Notes under the pieces: generated by a model
The model's database searches: none
Told to the model about the DNA's origin: nothing
The model's input: only the letters and a program-made list of their open reading frames with translations
Assembly: GCA_030540395.1 (NCBI GenBank)
Contig: JAUNWI010000014.1
Location: forward strand, 1-46,503
Source: Phascolarctobacterium sp.
GTDB lineage: Bacteria; Bacillota; Negativicutes; Acidaminococcales; Acidaminococcaceae
DNA: 46,503 nt
Direction: 5' to 3'
In this document: positions 37,810 through 46,485 of the stretch, piece after piece
How positions within the stretch are numbered: the first letter of the stretch is position 1
Layout of the letters: each line of letters begins with the position of its first letter
Made by a program: the position numbers and the translations under genes

Positions 37810-40800
37810 ATGAATAAAGCTAAAAAACACAATTTTGGAGAATGGTATTTGGGGCTTGATATGGGAACAAGCTCTGTAGGATGGGCCGTAACAGATACGA
37901 ACTATAATGTTTTAAAATTTAATGGCAAGGCTTTATGGGGTGTTAGGTTGTTTGAAGAGGCAAAAACTGCGGAACAAACTAGAGGCTTTAGGGCACAACG
38001 TCGTCGTTTGGGACGTTTGAAATGGCGTATTAAAATGCTGCAAGAAATCTTTTCTTCTGAGATTGCCAAGGTGGACCCCGGGTTTTTTATGCGCATTAGA
38101 GAAAGTAGATTACAAGTATGTGACAAAAAGGAAACTGTAAAATATAACTTGTTTGCTGACAATAATTACACTGATGTTGATTTTCATAGGGATTATCCGA
38201 CCATGTATCACCTTCGCAACGCATTGGCTACTCAGGATGGCCCATTTGATGTGAGATTGGTATATTTAGCTATTCAGCATATTGCTAAGCATAGAGGACA
38301 TTTTTTATACGCTGGCTTGGATGCTAAGAAAATTTCTGATTTTAGAAGTGTTTTTGAATTGTTTGAGGCATATGTACAAGATGAACTTGGTATTTCTGGG
38401 TGGACTACTCAAAGTGAAGATGAGTTAAGGTCACTTTTAAGTGATAATACTTTATCTATTACTGCAAAAAAGAAGGGGATGGAACGCTTGCTTCCCCATG
38501 GTGATAAAAAGCAGAAAGCAATAATTGCATTTTTAAGCGGTGGTAAGGGAAAGTTAAGTGACTTATTTGGTGACGAGCTAGAAGAGCTAAAAGAGTGTGA
38601 AAAAAATAGCTTTAGCTTCAAAGAAGATGATTTTGATACAATTAGCCCTATTATAGAAGCTGCATTAGGGGACAGGTTTGATGGTGTTTTATTACTCAAA
38701 TCCATTTATGATTGGAGTGTATTGGCTAAAATTCTAGGTGCTAATGATACTCTAAAGAAAGATGATGAATTTGGCCTAATTTCCAGTAGTAAGGTTGCCG
38801 TTTATAATCAGCATGCTGAAGATTTAGCAGTTTTAAAATCTATGCTAAAGGGATCTACTTGGTATAATAACATTTTAAGAAAAGATGGAGATGCCACCTA
38901 CGCTGCTTACATTTCTGGAGCAAAGGCACAAACCAATGAAGACTTTTGCAAGATAGTAAAAAAGGCGTTAGACGCTAAAGCCGCTTATAAAAGCAAAATG
39001 CAACAATTAACCAGCATTGACCAAGCTAAGAGTGCTGAGGATAAGCTGTTGTTTAGAGTAAATAATGGACTTGCATTTCCTAAACAGACGACAAAGGAGA
39101 ATAGTATTATTCCGTATCAGGTTAATATGTCTGAATTAGAAGCGATATTAGAACGTGCTTCAAAATATTTACCCTTCTTGAACGAAAAGGACAACAATGG
39201 CTATATTACCAGCGATAAAATTAAGAGTATTGTTCAGTTCAGAATTCCTTATTACGTTGGACCCTTGGCTGGGACAGAACGGACTAGAAAAATTGGTCGT
39301 TGTTGGATTGTAAGAGATAAGGAAAAGCTTTATCCTTGGAATTTTGCAAAGGTTGTTAGTTTAGAAGCTAGTGCGGAAAAATTTATTACAAATATGACTG
39401 CGAAATGCACATATCTGGTTGGAGAAGATGTTTTACCAAAGAATTCCTTGTTATATACTGAATTTATGCTCCGAAATGAGTTAAACAATCTTACAGTTGA
39501 TGGCGAACGCCTGCCTAGTGATTTAATCAATAAATTATATAATCATATTGCAGACATGAATGGAAATGCAAGGATTAATAAGAAGAGAATTAAAGATTTT
39601 TTTAGCACCTTGGGGATTAGTTGTAGTGATATTGGCGGAATTGATGATTATATTCATTCTAATCTGAAGTCATATAAGGATTTTTGTAGAATTTTTGGCA
39701 AAAAATATGTTATGTTTCATCGTGAACAGATTGAAAATATTATTCGTTGGATAACTTTATTTTGCGATGAAAAGCAAATGTTAGTGAAGAAAATCCAGAA
39801 AGAATATCCAGACATTACCCAGGTTCATTTAAGTGCAATCAAGAAGCTAAAATATAAGGATTGGGGTAGGCTATCTGCTACATTGCTTGATAGCGCTAAA
39901 ATAGCTTTTGTTGATGATAGTACTGGAGAAGTAATTACTATCATAAGTGCTATGAGACATACCAATAAAAATTTTATGGAGCTTTTAAGTGGAGGTTGTA
40001 TTTACGGATTTGCTAGTAAAATTAGTGAGTTCAATCATCAGGATACTGAAAAGCAGGGGATTATAACTTATAGTGATGTCGAAAGCTTATATGTTTCGCC
40101 TGCAGTAAAACGTAGTATTTGGCAAACCTTATCCATTGTAAAAGAGCTACAAGAAATAATTGGTCATGCTCCCAAACGTGTATTTTTGGAAATGGCTAGA
40201 GAAAAACAGGAAAGCAAGCGAACAGTAAGCCGCTTTAATCGCTTAAAAGAACTATATGAAGAAAGTAGGGTGGAGGATATTGATTTAAAACAGAGCTTGG
40301 TAATAAAATCCGATGAAGAGTTACGCAGTGATAGATTGTATCTATACTATACCCAGTTAGGTAAATGTATGTATACTGGTGAGCGTATTGAAATTAGTGA
40401 GCTTTATAATAACAATATTTATGATATTGATCATATTTATCCACAATCTAAGACAAAGGATGATAGTATAGATAATCGTGTTTTAGTACGTAAAGAGGTT
40501 AATAGTGTCAAAAGTGACATCTATCCACTAAAGGAAGAAATTCGTTCTAAAATGCATGATTTTTGGAAGATGCTCTATGGAAAAGGTCTTATCAGCCAAA
40601 AGAAATATGAGCGGCTTATTCGCGTGAATCCTTTAACGGATGATGAGCTTGCAGGATTTGTCAATAGGCAATTGGTAGAGACTAGACAGTCCACTAAGGC
40701 TGTAGCTAATGTTTTGCAGAGTTATTTTGGGAATGATAAGGTTGTGTTTAGTAAAGCTGGTAATGTAGCTGATTTTAGACAGAAATTTGATTTTGTTAAA

Positions 40801-41931
40801 TCTCGTGATGTAAATGATTTGCATCATGCTAAGGATGCTTATTTGAATATTGTAGTAGGCAATGCATTCTATATGAAGTTTACGCATAATCCTTTACTAT
40901 ACATTAAAAATAAGTCATTTAAATATACCTTGAATCCTGATAAATTCTATAATTGGAAAATTGAACGCAACGGAGAAATCGCATGGGTTCCCGGTGAAGA
41001 GGGAACTATCGCTACGGTTAAGCATTTCATGAATAAAAACAATATTTTATTCACGCGCATGGCTATTGAGGGAAAAGGTCAATACTTTGATCAAAATCCT
41101 GTTGCTGCTGCAACTGAAAAGTGGCCGCTGAAGAGGAATCTTCCTACAGAGATATATGGTGGATATAACACGTTAGCAACATCATATTTTACATTAGTGG
41201 AATCTAAGGACAAGAAGGGGAAACTTCAACGTACAATTGAAGCAGTTCCGGTAATTATGGCGAATAAATCAGAGAAAGATTTACTTGAGTATTATAGTGG
41301 GCACTGTCAAATGGTGGAACCAAGAATTATTTTGCCTAAAATTAAGAAGTACTCTTTGTTTTATATCAATGGTTTTCCCATGCATATCTCCGGTACAACT
41401 GGAAAGCAGTTGATTTTCTATTGTGCTGCACAGCTGGTGTTGTCCAATAACGTAGTGGCTTATTTAAAGCATGCATTTGCTAATATCGAAAAGATAGAAT
41501 ATAACGAGAATGTTGTATATGATAATAAGATTAATGCATATGAAAAGGAACTAGCTGTTAATAGACTAAGATTTTATGACGATAGATACGGCATTAATAA
41601 AAATAGTAACATTCATGTATATAATATTCTGCTAGAAAAGTGTTCTAGTAAGTTGTATTCTATTAGGCCTGCTTCACAGACAAAAACTTTACAAGAAGGA
41701 GCTGGCAGATTTGCAAAATTAAAGCTTTATGAACAGATACAGGTTTTACGTCAGATCTTGAATTTATTTAAATGTGGTAGCAGTATGGCAAACTTTAAAT
41801 TATTAGGTAAAGGTGCTTCTTGCGGAATTATGAAGACCAATAATAGTGTAACAGGTAAGACTTCTACTGAAATTATAAATCAATCAGTAACCGGTGTGTT
41901 TGAACAGAAAGTAGATTTATTAAAGATATGA
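37810..41931 (+). CDS. cas9: type II-A CRISPR-associated endonuclease Cas9
   Basis: This RNA-guided nuclease cuts both strands of invading DNA and helps select spacers. At 1,373 aa it is about as long as S. pyogenes Cas9 (1,368). Visible parts are RuvC-I LGLDMGTSSVGWAV with Asp17, the arginine-rich bridge helix RGFRAQRRRLGRLKWRIK (about 58-75), RuvC-II VFLEMAREKQ with Glu794, HNH YDIDHIYPQS with His875 and KDDSIDNRVL, and RuvC-III HHAKDAYLN with His1006 and Asp1009. All catalytic residues are present, so it should be active. The C-terminal end (INQSVTGVFEQKVDLLKI) aligns with that of S. pyogenes, but the two PAM-reading arginines there appear to be replaced. AAGGAGG precedes ATG 37810 by 9 bp. 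The stop overlaps the cas1 ATG (ATGA, 41928-41931). Confidence 0.97.
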   Translation: MNKAKKHNFGEWYLGLDMGTSSVGWAVTDTNYNVLKFNGKALWGVRLFEEAKTAEQTRGFRAQRRRLGRLKWRIKMLQEIFSSEIAKVDPGFFMRIRESRLQVCDKKETVKYNLFADNNYTDVDFHRDYPTMYHLRNALATQDGPFDVRLVYLAIQHIAKHRGHFLYAGLDAKKISDFRSVFELFEAYVQDELGISGWTTQSEDELRSLLSDNTLSITAKKKGMERLLPHGDKKQKAIIAFLSGGKGKLSDLFGDELEELKECEKNSFSFKEDDFDTISPIIEAALGDRFDGVLLLKSIYDWSVLAKILGANDTLKKDDEFGLISSSKVAVYNQHAEDLAVLKSMLKGSTWYNNILRKDGDATYAAYISGAKAQTNEDFCKIVKKALDAKAAYKSKMQQLTSIDQAKSAEDKLLFRVNNGLAFPKQTTKENSIIPYQVNMSELEAILERASKYLPFLNEKDNNGYITSDKIKSIVQFRIPYYVGPLAGTERTRKIGRCWIVRDKEKLYPWNFAKVVSLEASAEKFITNMTAKCTYLVGEDVLPKNSLLYTEFMLRNELNNLTVDGERLPSDLINKLYNHIADMNGNARINKKRIKDFFSTLGISCSDIGGIDDYIHSNLKSYKDFCRIFGKKYVMFHREQIENIIRWITLFCDEKQMLVKKIQKEYPDITQVHLSAIKKLKYKDWGRLSATLLDSAKIAFVDDSTGEVITIISAMRHTNKNFMELLSGGCIYGFASKISEFNHQDTEKQGIITYSDVESLYVSPAVKRSIWQTLSIVKELQEIIGHAPKRVFLEMAREKQESKRTVSRFNRLKELYEESRVEDIDLKQSLVIKSDEELRSDRLYLYYTQLGKCMYTGERIEISELYNNNIYDIDHIYPQSKTKDDSIDNRVLVRKEVNSVKSDIYPLKEEIRSKMHDFWKMLYGKGLISQKKYERLIRVNPLTDDELAGFVNRQLVETRQSTKAVANVLQSYFGNDKVVFSKAGNVADFRQKFDFVKSRDVNDLHHAKDAYLNIVVGNAFYMKFTHNPLLYIKNKSFKYTLNPDKFYNWKIERNGEIAWVPGEEGTIATVKHFMNKNNILFTRMAIEGKGQYFDQNPVAAATEKWPLKRNLPTEIYGGYNTLATSYFTLVESKDKKGKLQRTIEAVPVIMANKSEKDLLEYYSGHCQMVEPRIILPKIKKYSLFYINGFPMHISGTTGKQLIFYCAAQLVLSNNVVAYLKHAFANIEKIEYNENVVYDNKINAYEKELAVNRLRFYDDRYGINKNSNIHVYNILLEKCSSKLYSIRPASQTKTLQEGAGRFAKLKLYEQIQVLRQILNLFKCGSSMANFKLLGKGASCGIMKTNNSVTGKTSTEIINQSVTGVFEQKVDLLKI

Positions 41932-42809
41932 GTTGGCGAACTATTGTTATTGGAACAAGGGCAAAGCTAGATCTTCAATTAGGATATATGGTGGTTCGTG
42001 GTGAACGAACCACCAAGGTCCATATAAGTGAAATGTCTGTGCTTATAATAGAATCAACTGAGGTTTCATTAACTAGTGCATTGTTGGCAGAATTAGTTTC
42101 CAATAAAATAAAAATTATTTTTTGTGATGCTAAGCGTAATCCTTGCTCAGAGTTACTTCCCTACTATGGATCCTATGATGTAAGTGCCAAGATTAAGCAG
42201 CAAATAGCATGGAATGATAAAGTCAAAGGAGAAATAGGGACAGCAATCATATTCAATAAAATAATCATGCAGTCTCTTGTGTTGAAAAAATTAGGTTTTG
42301 ATACTGCCGAAATGCTAGATGTTTATGCACATCAATTGGAGTACCGAGACGCAACTAATAGGGAGGGGCATGCAGCGAAGGTATATTTTAATAGTATTTT
42401 TGGTCAAAGCTTTACTAGAGCAGAAGATAACGTCTCTAACTCGGCATTAAACTATGGATATAGCATACTTTTGTCAGCTTGCAATAGAGAGATTGTGGCG
42501 AATGGTTATTTAACACAAATAGGGTTAATCCATGATAATATTTTTAATAGTTTTAATCTAGGTTCTGATATCATGGAACCTTTGAGACCATTTGTTGATT
42601 TTGTGGTGCATGATATGCTTATAAATAGAGAATTGGAGGATTTTACAACAGAAGAAAAGCATAAACTCTTATCATTTCTGAACATGGATGTTCAGATTGA
42701 AGATAAGAAATATGTATTAAACTACGCAATCAAACTGTATTGTAAGAGTGTCTTTGATGCAATTAATGGCAATGATGTGAGCTTAATAAAATGGTGTAAG
42801 TTTATTTGA
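41928..42809 (+). CDS. cas1: CRISPR integrase Cas1 (type II-A)
   Basis: Cas1 joins new spacers to the leader end of the array, as a complex with Cas2. The 293-aa protein has the expected metal ligands: Glu146 in NREGHAAKVYFN, His202 in IGLIHDN and Glu217 in SDIMEPLRPFVD. The opening MSWRTIVIGTRAKLDLQ and the stretch QIAWNDKVKGEIGTAII resemble the streptococcal II-A Cas1. Its ATG overlaps the cas9 stop by four bases, so the two are translationally coupled. Base composition is AT-rich like the rest of the cas genes and unlike the genes upstream. Confidence 0.97.
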   Translation: MSWRTIVIGTRAKLDLQLGYMVVRGERTTKVHISEMSVLIIESTEVSLTSALLAELVSNKIKIIFCDAKRNPCSELLPYYGSYDVSAKIKQQIAWNDKVKGEIGTAIIFNKIIMQSLVLKKLGFDTAEMLDVYAHQLEYRDATNREGHAAKVYFNSIFGQSFTRAEDNVSNSALNYGYSILLSACNREIVANGYLTQIGLIHDNIFNSFNLGSDIMEPLRPFVDFVVHDMLINRELEDFTTEEKHKLLSFLNMDVQIEDKKYVLNYAIKLYCKSVFDAINGNDVSLIKWCKFI

Positions 42810-42818
42810 TAAGCAATT

Positions 42819-43139
42819 ATGAGTTATAGGTTTATGAGAGTATTAGTGTTTTTTGATTTGCCGGTTACAACTTTAGAAAATAGGAGGGAATACAATAGAT
42901 TCAGAAAATATTTATTGAGAAATGGTTTTATGATGTTGCAGGAATCCGTGTATTGTAAGCTTGCTTTAAATGCTGTAGTTGCAGGGGCCGTAATCAGTAA
43001 TGTGAAACTGAATCTACCGAGAGAAGGCTTAGTTGAACTGCTCACTGTTACAGAACGGCAATTCTCTCGTATGGAGGTTCTTTTAGGGGAAGCACATGAT
43101 GAAGTTCTGAATAGTGATGAAAGGCTAGTGTTTTTATGA
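42819..43139 (+). CDS. cas2: CRISPR adaptation protein Cas2
   Basis: Cas2 is the dimeric core of the Cas1-Cas2 spacer integration complex. The 106-aa protein opens with MSYRFMRVLVFFDLPV, very like the streptococcal II-A Cas2 start, with the ferredoxin-fold first strand ending in Asp. The stretch NRFRKYLLRNGFMMLQESVY is the conserved second element. The match to the family's start supports ATG 42819 over ATG 42834, although no strong ribosome-binding site is seen for either. It begins 9 bp after cas1 and its stop overlaps the csn2 ATG by four bases. Confidence 0.96.
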   Translation: MSYRFMRVLVFFDLPVTTLENRREYNRFRKYLLRNGFMMLQESVYCKLALNAVVAGAVISNVKLNLPREGLVELLTVTERQFSRMEVLLGEAHDEVLNSDERLVFL

Positions 43140-43810
43140 ATTTGGCATATCTTGATTTATTTAATCATGTTGAGTTAAATGAAAATACTGTAAATGTCTT
43201 GGTTATAGAAAATAAGAAGCTATTTAGGGAAATGATTCAGCAGTTTATGCAATCATTACTGGGATTAGAAAGCAAGTGGGTGTTATCTGATAAGGGGAAG
43301 CTGGTAAGCTTAAATAAAGTAGCTATTTTAGTAAATGATCCGTTAAACCTAGATATGAATGAACGTAAGCTTTTAGATGGATTATATAATGAAATGGCTT
43401 CAATAGGGATGAGTGAAGTTCATTATATGGACACTATCCAGATACAGAATGCTTTACAAGCATATATTAATAACGTAATTCATGATGTAGATTTTCCATT
43501 TCTAGAATTAGGTGATATGTCTTTAACAAATTTATTTAAACTGGCCAACGTGCATTTTGAGGATTACTCGAGCGAACCATTAGAGAAAATATCTAATTAT
43601 TGTTCATTGTGCTCTCGTTTTAAAAAATGTAGGCTAATAGTTTTTGTTAATCTAAAAACTTATTTTTCTGATGAAGAGCTGAAAGAATTCTATAAAGATA
43701 TGGCTTATAAGAAAATATCATTACTTCTCGTAGAGAATAGGGAGTTTTGTGAGCTAGATAATGAAATAACAACGACAATAGATAGTGATTTATGTATTGT
43801 GAAGTGTTAA
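43136..43810 (+). CDS. csn2: type II-A adaptation protein Csn2
   Basis: Csn2 is the marker of subtype II-A; its tetrameric ring binds free DNA ends and is needed with Cas1, Cas2 and Cas9 to acquire spacers. The 224-aa length agrees with the short (streptococcal, about 220 aa) Csn2 form. The core includes VNVLVIENKKLFREMIQQFM, VAILVNDPLNLDMNERKLLD (the ND-P-L stretch typical of the family), and C-terminal RLIVFVNLKTYFSDEELKEF and KISLLLVENRE, as in P-loop-like Csn2 folds with degenerate nucleotide binding. Four-base overlap with cas2 shows one operon. The gene ends 78 bp before the first repeat. Confidence 0.93.
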   Translation: MNLAYLDLFNHVELNENTVNVLVIENKKLFREMIQQFMQSLLGLESKWVLSDKGKLVSLNKVAILVNDPLNLDMNERKLLDGLYNEMASIGMSEVHYMDTIQIQNALQAYINNVIHDVDFPFLELGDMSLTNLFKLANVHFEDYSSEPLEKISNYCSLCSRFKKCRLIVFVNLKTYFSDEELKEFYKDMAYKKISLLLVENREFCELDNEITTTIDSDLCIVKC

Positions 43811-43888
43811 AATGTTATAAAGAGACATGAGTACCAACGGAATTACGATACAGTGATGGTGTTTTCACTCAGCGACAACTAATTTGAG
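43811..43888 (+). promoter_or_regulatory. CRISPR leader with ATTTGAG anchoring motif and anti-repeat
   Basis: The 78-bp leader ends with ATTTGAG (43882-43888) right at the first repeat, the known leader-anchoring sequence of one II-A group, fixing where Cas1-Cas2 inserts spacers. A TGTTATAAA extended -10-like box (43813-43821) may start the pre-crRNA. TGAGTACCA (43828-43836) and following bases resemble the reverse complement of the repeat. A short hairpin AGTGA/TCACT lies at about 43852-43869. Confidence 0.75.
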
Positions 43889-44898
43889 GTTTGAGAGTGA
43901 TGTAACTTCTGATGGTACTCAAACCAAGCTTGCAAAATTATTTGTGCCCATCGGGTTTGAGAGTGATGTAACTTCTGATGGTACTCAAACCGGGGTGATT
44001 ATATGATGGATGATTTTTATGTTTGAGAGTGATGTAACTTCTGATGGTACTCAAACCCAAAAACAGCCCATAAAGGAAAAGATGCGGTTTGAGAGTGATG
44101 TAACTTCTGATGGTACTCAAACTGTAAGTAGTGCTGGAAGCGCATACCTTCGGTTTGAGAGTGATGTAACTTCTGATGGTACTCAAACACCTTTTTATCA
44201 TCGTCATTGCCCTGGCAAGTTTGAGAGTGATGTAACTTCTGATGGTACTCAAACACTTTCTGATATTATTATACCAGATGGAGAGTTTGAGAGTGATGTA
44301 ACTTCTGATGGTACTCAAACCCCTTACTGGCGATCTGACCGGTAAGCTTCGTTTGAGAGTGATGTAACTTCTGATGGTACTCAAACACTAGTTGGCCACT
44401 TAATAGAAGCTCTTCGGTTTGAGAGTGATGTAACTTCTGATGGTACTCAAACCAAAAAGAATTATTGAGCGAAGCGGTCAGTGTTTGAGAGTGATGTAAC
44501 TTCTGATGGTACTCAAACACATACGGAATTGCATTGAACCAACGCGCTGTTTGAGAGTGATGTAACTTCTGATGGTACTCAAACCCTTCATTGCGTCCGC
44601 TTTGGTCGCTGCTTGTTTGAGAGTGATGTAACTTCTGATGGTACTCAAACAGCAGAACGAGCTATATTGAATGACTCTTGGTTTGAGAGTGATGTAACTT
44701 CTGATGGTACTCAAACCCGTAACTGAATAATAATGCTAGGAGGTAAGTTTGAGAGTGATGTAACTTCTGATGGTACTCAAACGTTGGCCACAGGCAATGT
44801 TGCCCAAAACTTGTTTGAGAGTGATGTAACTTCTGATGGTACTCAAACTACACACATGACTTAACCGAAACACAAATCGTTTGAGAGTGATGTAACTT
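43889..44898 (+). CRISPR. type II-A CRISPR array, 15 full repeats plus a truncated one
   Basis: Fifteen identical 36-bp repeats (starting GTTTGAGAGTGATG, ending GATGGTACTCAAAC) begin every 66 bp from 43889 to 44813. All 15 spacers are exactly 30 bp. The last repeat (44879) keeps only its first 20 bases before diverging, which marks the distal, oldest end. The leader is therefore at 43888 next to csn2, and transcription runs on the + strand, agreeing with the GTTT start and the tracrRNA pairing. None of the spacers was seen to match elsewhere in the window. Confidence 0.99.
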
Positions 44899-45006
44899 GT
44901 AGTAGAGATCAACATCGACGTTTTACTGAATTACGAGTATAATAAACTAAAGGATGTAAACAACGTTGCTGATACATTTGAAAGCATTTATACTTATGTA
45001 GTGTAA
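44899..45006 (+). pseudogene. possible 3' remnant of a gene fused to the array end
   Basis: Exactly where the last repeat stops matching, an open frame begins with no start codon: VVEINIDVLLNYEYNKLKDV, then NNVADTFESIYTYVV and TAA. It looks like the C-terminal end of a protein cut by the array. A 36-codon stretch can be open by chance in AT-rich DNA, and a likely promoter (44915-44943) overlaps it, so this is a weak call. Confidence 0.25.
44915..44943 (+). promoter_or_regulatory. putative promoter of the AlbA_2-domain gene
   Basis: TCGACG (44915-44920), 17 bp, then TATAAT (44938-44943). Transcription would start near 44950, independent of the CRISPR array. Confidence 0.5.
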
Positions 45007-45021
45007 ATTTGGGAGGACTAT

Positions 45022-46485
45022 ATGCAAAAGTCACTTGTTAATCCAATCATGACAATAGAATACTTGACTACTGCAAAAGAGGGTAAACATTTTGACAGAA
45101 AATCTGCTCAGAAGAAACCATCAGATTTAGCATGTCTGGTATCGGCTTTTGCTAATGCTGAAGGTGGTACAATTGCTATAGGAATCGAGGATAAAAATTG
45201 TATTATCGAAGGATTTAATGGTTGTGCTGCTGGTAGGATCAATGCTTTTATAAGTATGCCTAAAGACTGTTGCCAGCCTATGCCACAGTATAGGGAAGAA
45301 ATCCTTGATGTGGTTAATTTTAGGGGTGAGCAGGATCATGTTCTTTTGCTGCATATAGAGCCTAGTGTTGATCAAATTATTAGGACTAGCAATGATTCTA
45401 CATATTTAAGAATTGGTGATCAAACGAAAGAAATTAAGGGTGATGATCTTCGAAACCTAGAGTATAGCAAGAATGTAAGGCATTACGAGGATGAGTTGAA
45501 TTACGATGCTAGTGTGGAAGATTTGGATAAGGATTTGCTGAAACAATATAAGTCGCATATTGGTGCAGATGATTTAGATACATATCAAGTTCTGAGAGCT
45601 AGAGGCTTTTTGAAAAGAAAAGATGGCAGAGAATATCTTACCAATGCAGCGGTGCTTTTGTTTGCACAAAACATAATGCAGTTTTATACGAATTGTCGAG
45701 TAAGGTTTATTCGTTACGAAGGAAATAGCATGCAGGTTGGAGCTAATATCAACATAATAAAAGACATAAGTCTGGACGAGCCTATATTGAGACTTGTAGA
45801 AAAAACAAAAGAATGTGTTAAATCCCAGCTTCGTGAATTTACAGTTTTAGATAAGAAAAGTGGAAAGTTTGGTATGGTGCCTGAGTATCCAGAGTTTGCT
45901 TGGTTTGAGGGTATTGTAAATGCAATTTGTCATAGGAATTATGCCATGGCTGGTGCATATATTAAAGTATCCATGTTTGATGACAGGTTAGAAATAGTAA
46001 GCCCTGGTGGTTTGCCTAATATTGTGACATTAGCAAATATTAAGGAGACAAGGTACTCAAGAAATACTAAAATTGCTCGTGTAATGACGGAGTTTGGTTG
46101 GGTACGTGAGCTGAATGAGGGTGTAAAGCGTATTTATAAAGAGATGGAAGAATTCTTTTTAGAGGATCCTGAGTATAGCGAAGATACTAATGGTGTGAAG
46201 TTGGTTTTAAAGAATAATATTGTAATGCGGAGAATGAGGCAGAAAGAACAGGCGATAAGGATTGTAGGTAATTATAATTGGCTTGAATTTGATGACTTAG
46301 AAAGAGAGATTATTACATATCTTTCTGCTAAAAAGTGTCTCACAACTATAGAAATAGCTAATTATGCTCGAGTATCGCAGACAACTATTAGAACTAGATT
46401 AGCTAAGCTCATTAATAAGGATATCATTAAAAGAAATGGAACTAGAAATAGTCCTAGACAAACTTATAGCCTAAATATCCTATAA
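45022..46485 (+). CDS. AlbA_2/HATPase_c-type putative transcriptional regulator
   Basis: The 487-aa protein has the order of the 'AlbA_2 plus ATP-binding plus winged helix' family (Schlafen-like putative DNA-binding proteins). Residues about 10-130 form the AlbA_2 domain: DRKSAQKKPSDLACLVSAFA, NAEGGTIAIGIED and YLRIGDQTKEI. A GHKL-type ATPase segment follows (about 285-370: FEGIVNAICHRNYAMAGAYI with the Asn of the N-box, and LEIVSPGGLPN). The C-terminus is a winged helix (KKCLTTIEIANYARVSQTTI RTRL). It probably binds nucleic acid and acts as a regulator; members often occur beside defence or mobile genes. GGGAGGA (45010-45016) precedes ATG 45022. The gene is complete, ending 18 bp before the window edge. 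Confidence 0.85.
   Translation: MQKSLVNPIMTIEYLTTAKEGKHFDRKSAQKKPSDLACLVSAFANAEGGTIAIGIEDKNCIIEGFNGCAAGRINAFISMPKDCCQPMPQYREEILDVVNFRGEQDHVLLLHIEPSVDQIIRTSNDSTYLRIGDQTKEIKGDDLRNLEYSKNVRHYEDELNYDASVEDLDKDLLKQYKSHIGADDLDTYQVLRARGFLKRKDGREYLTNAAVLLFAQNIMQFYTNCRVRFIRYEGNSMQVGANINIIKDISLDEPILRLVEKTKECVKSQLREFTVLDKKSGKFGMVPEYPEFAWFEGIVNAICHRNYAMAGAYIKVSMFDDRLEIVSPGGLPNIVTLANIKETRYSRNTKIARVMTEFGWVRELNEGVKRIYKEMEEFFLEDPEYSEDTNGVKLVLKNNIVMRRMRQKEQAIRIVGNYNWLEFDDLEREIITYLSAKKCLTTIEIANYARVSQTTIRTRLAKLINKDIIKRNGTRNSPRQTYSLNIL

Noticed and set aside
43938..44714. Open reading frames with repeated peptides on both strands of the CRISPR array
   Set aside because: They are translations of the 36-bp repeats; the 66-bp period is a multiple of three, which keeps frames open artificially.
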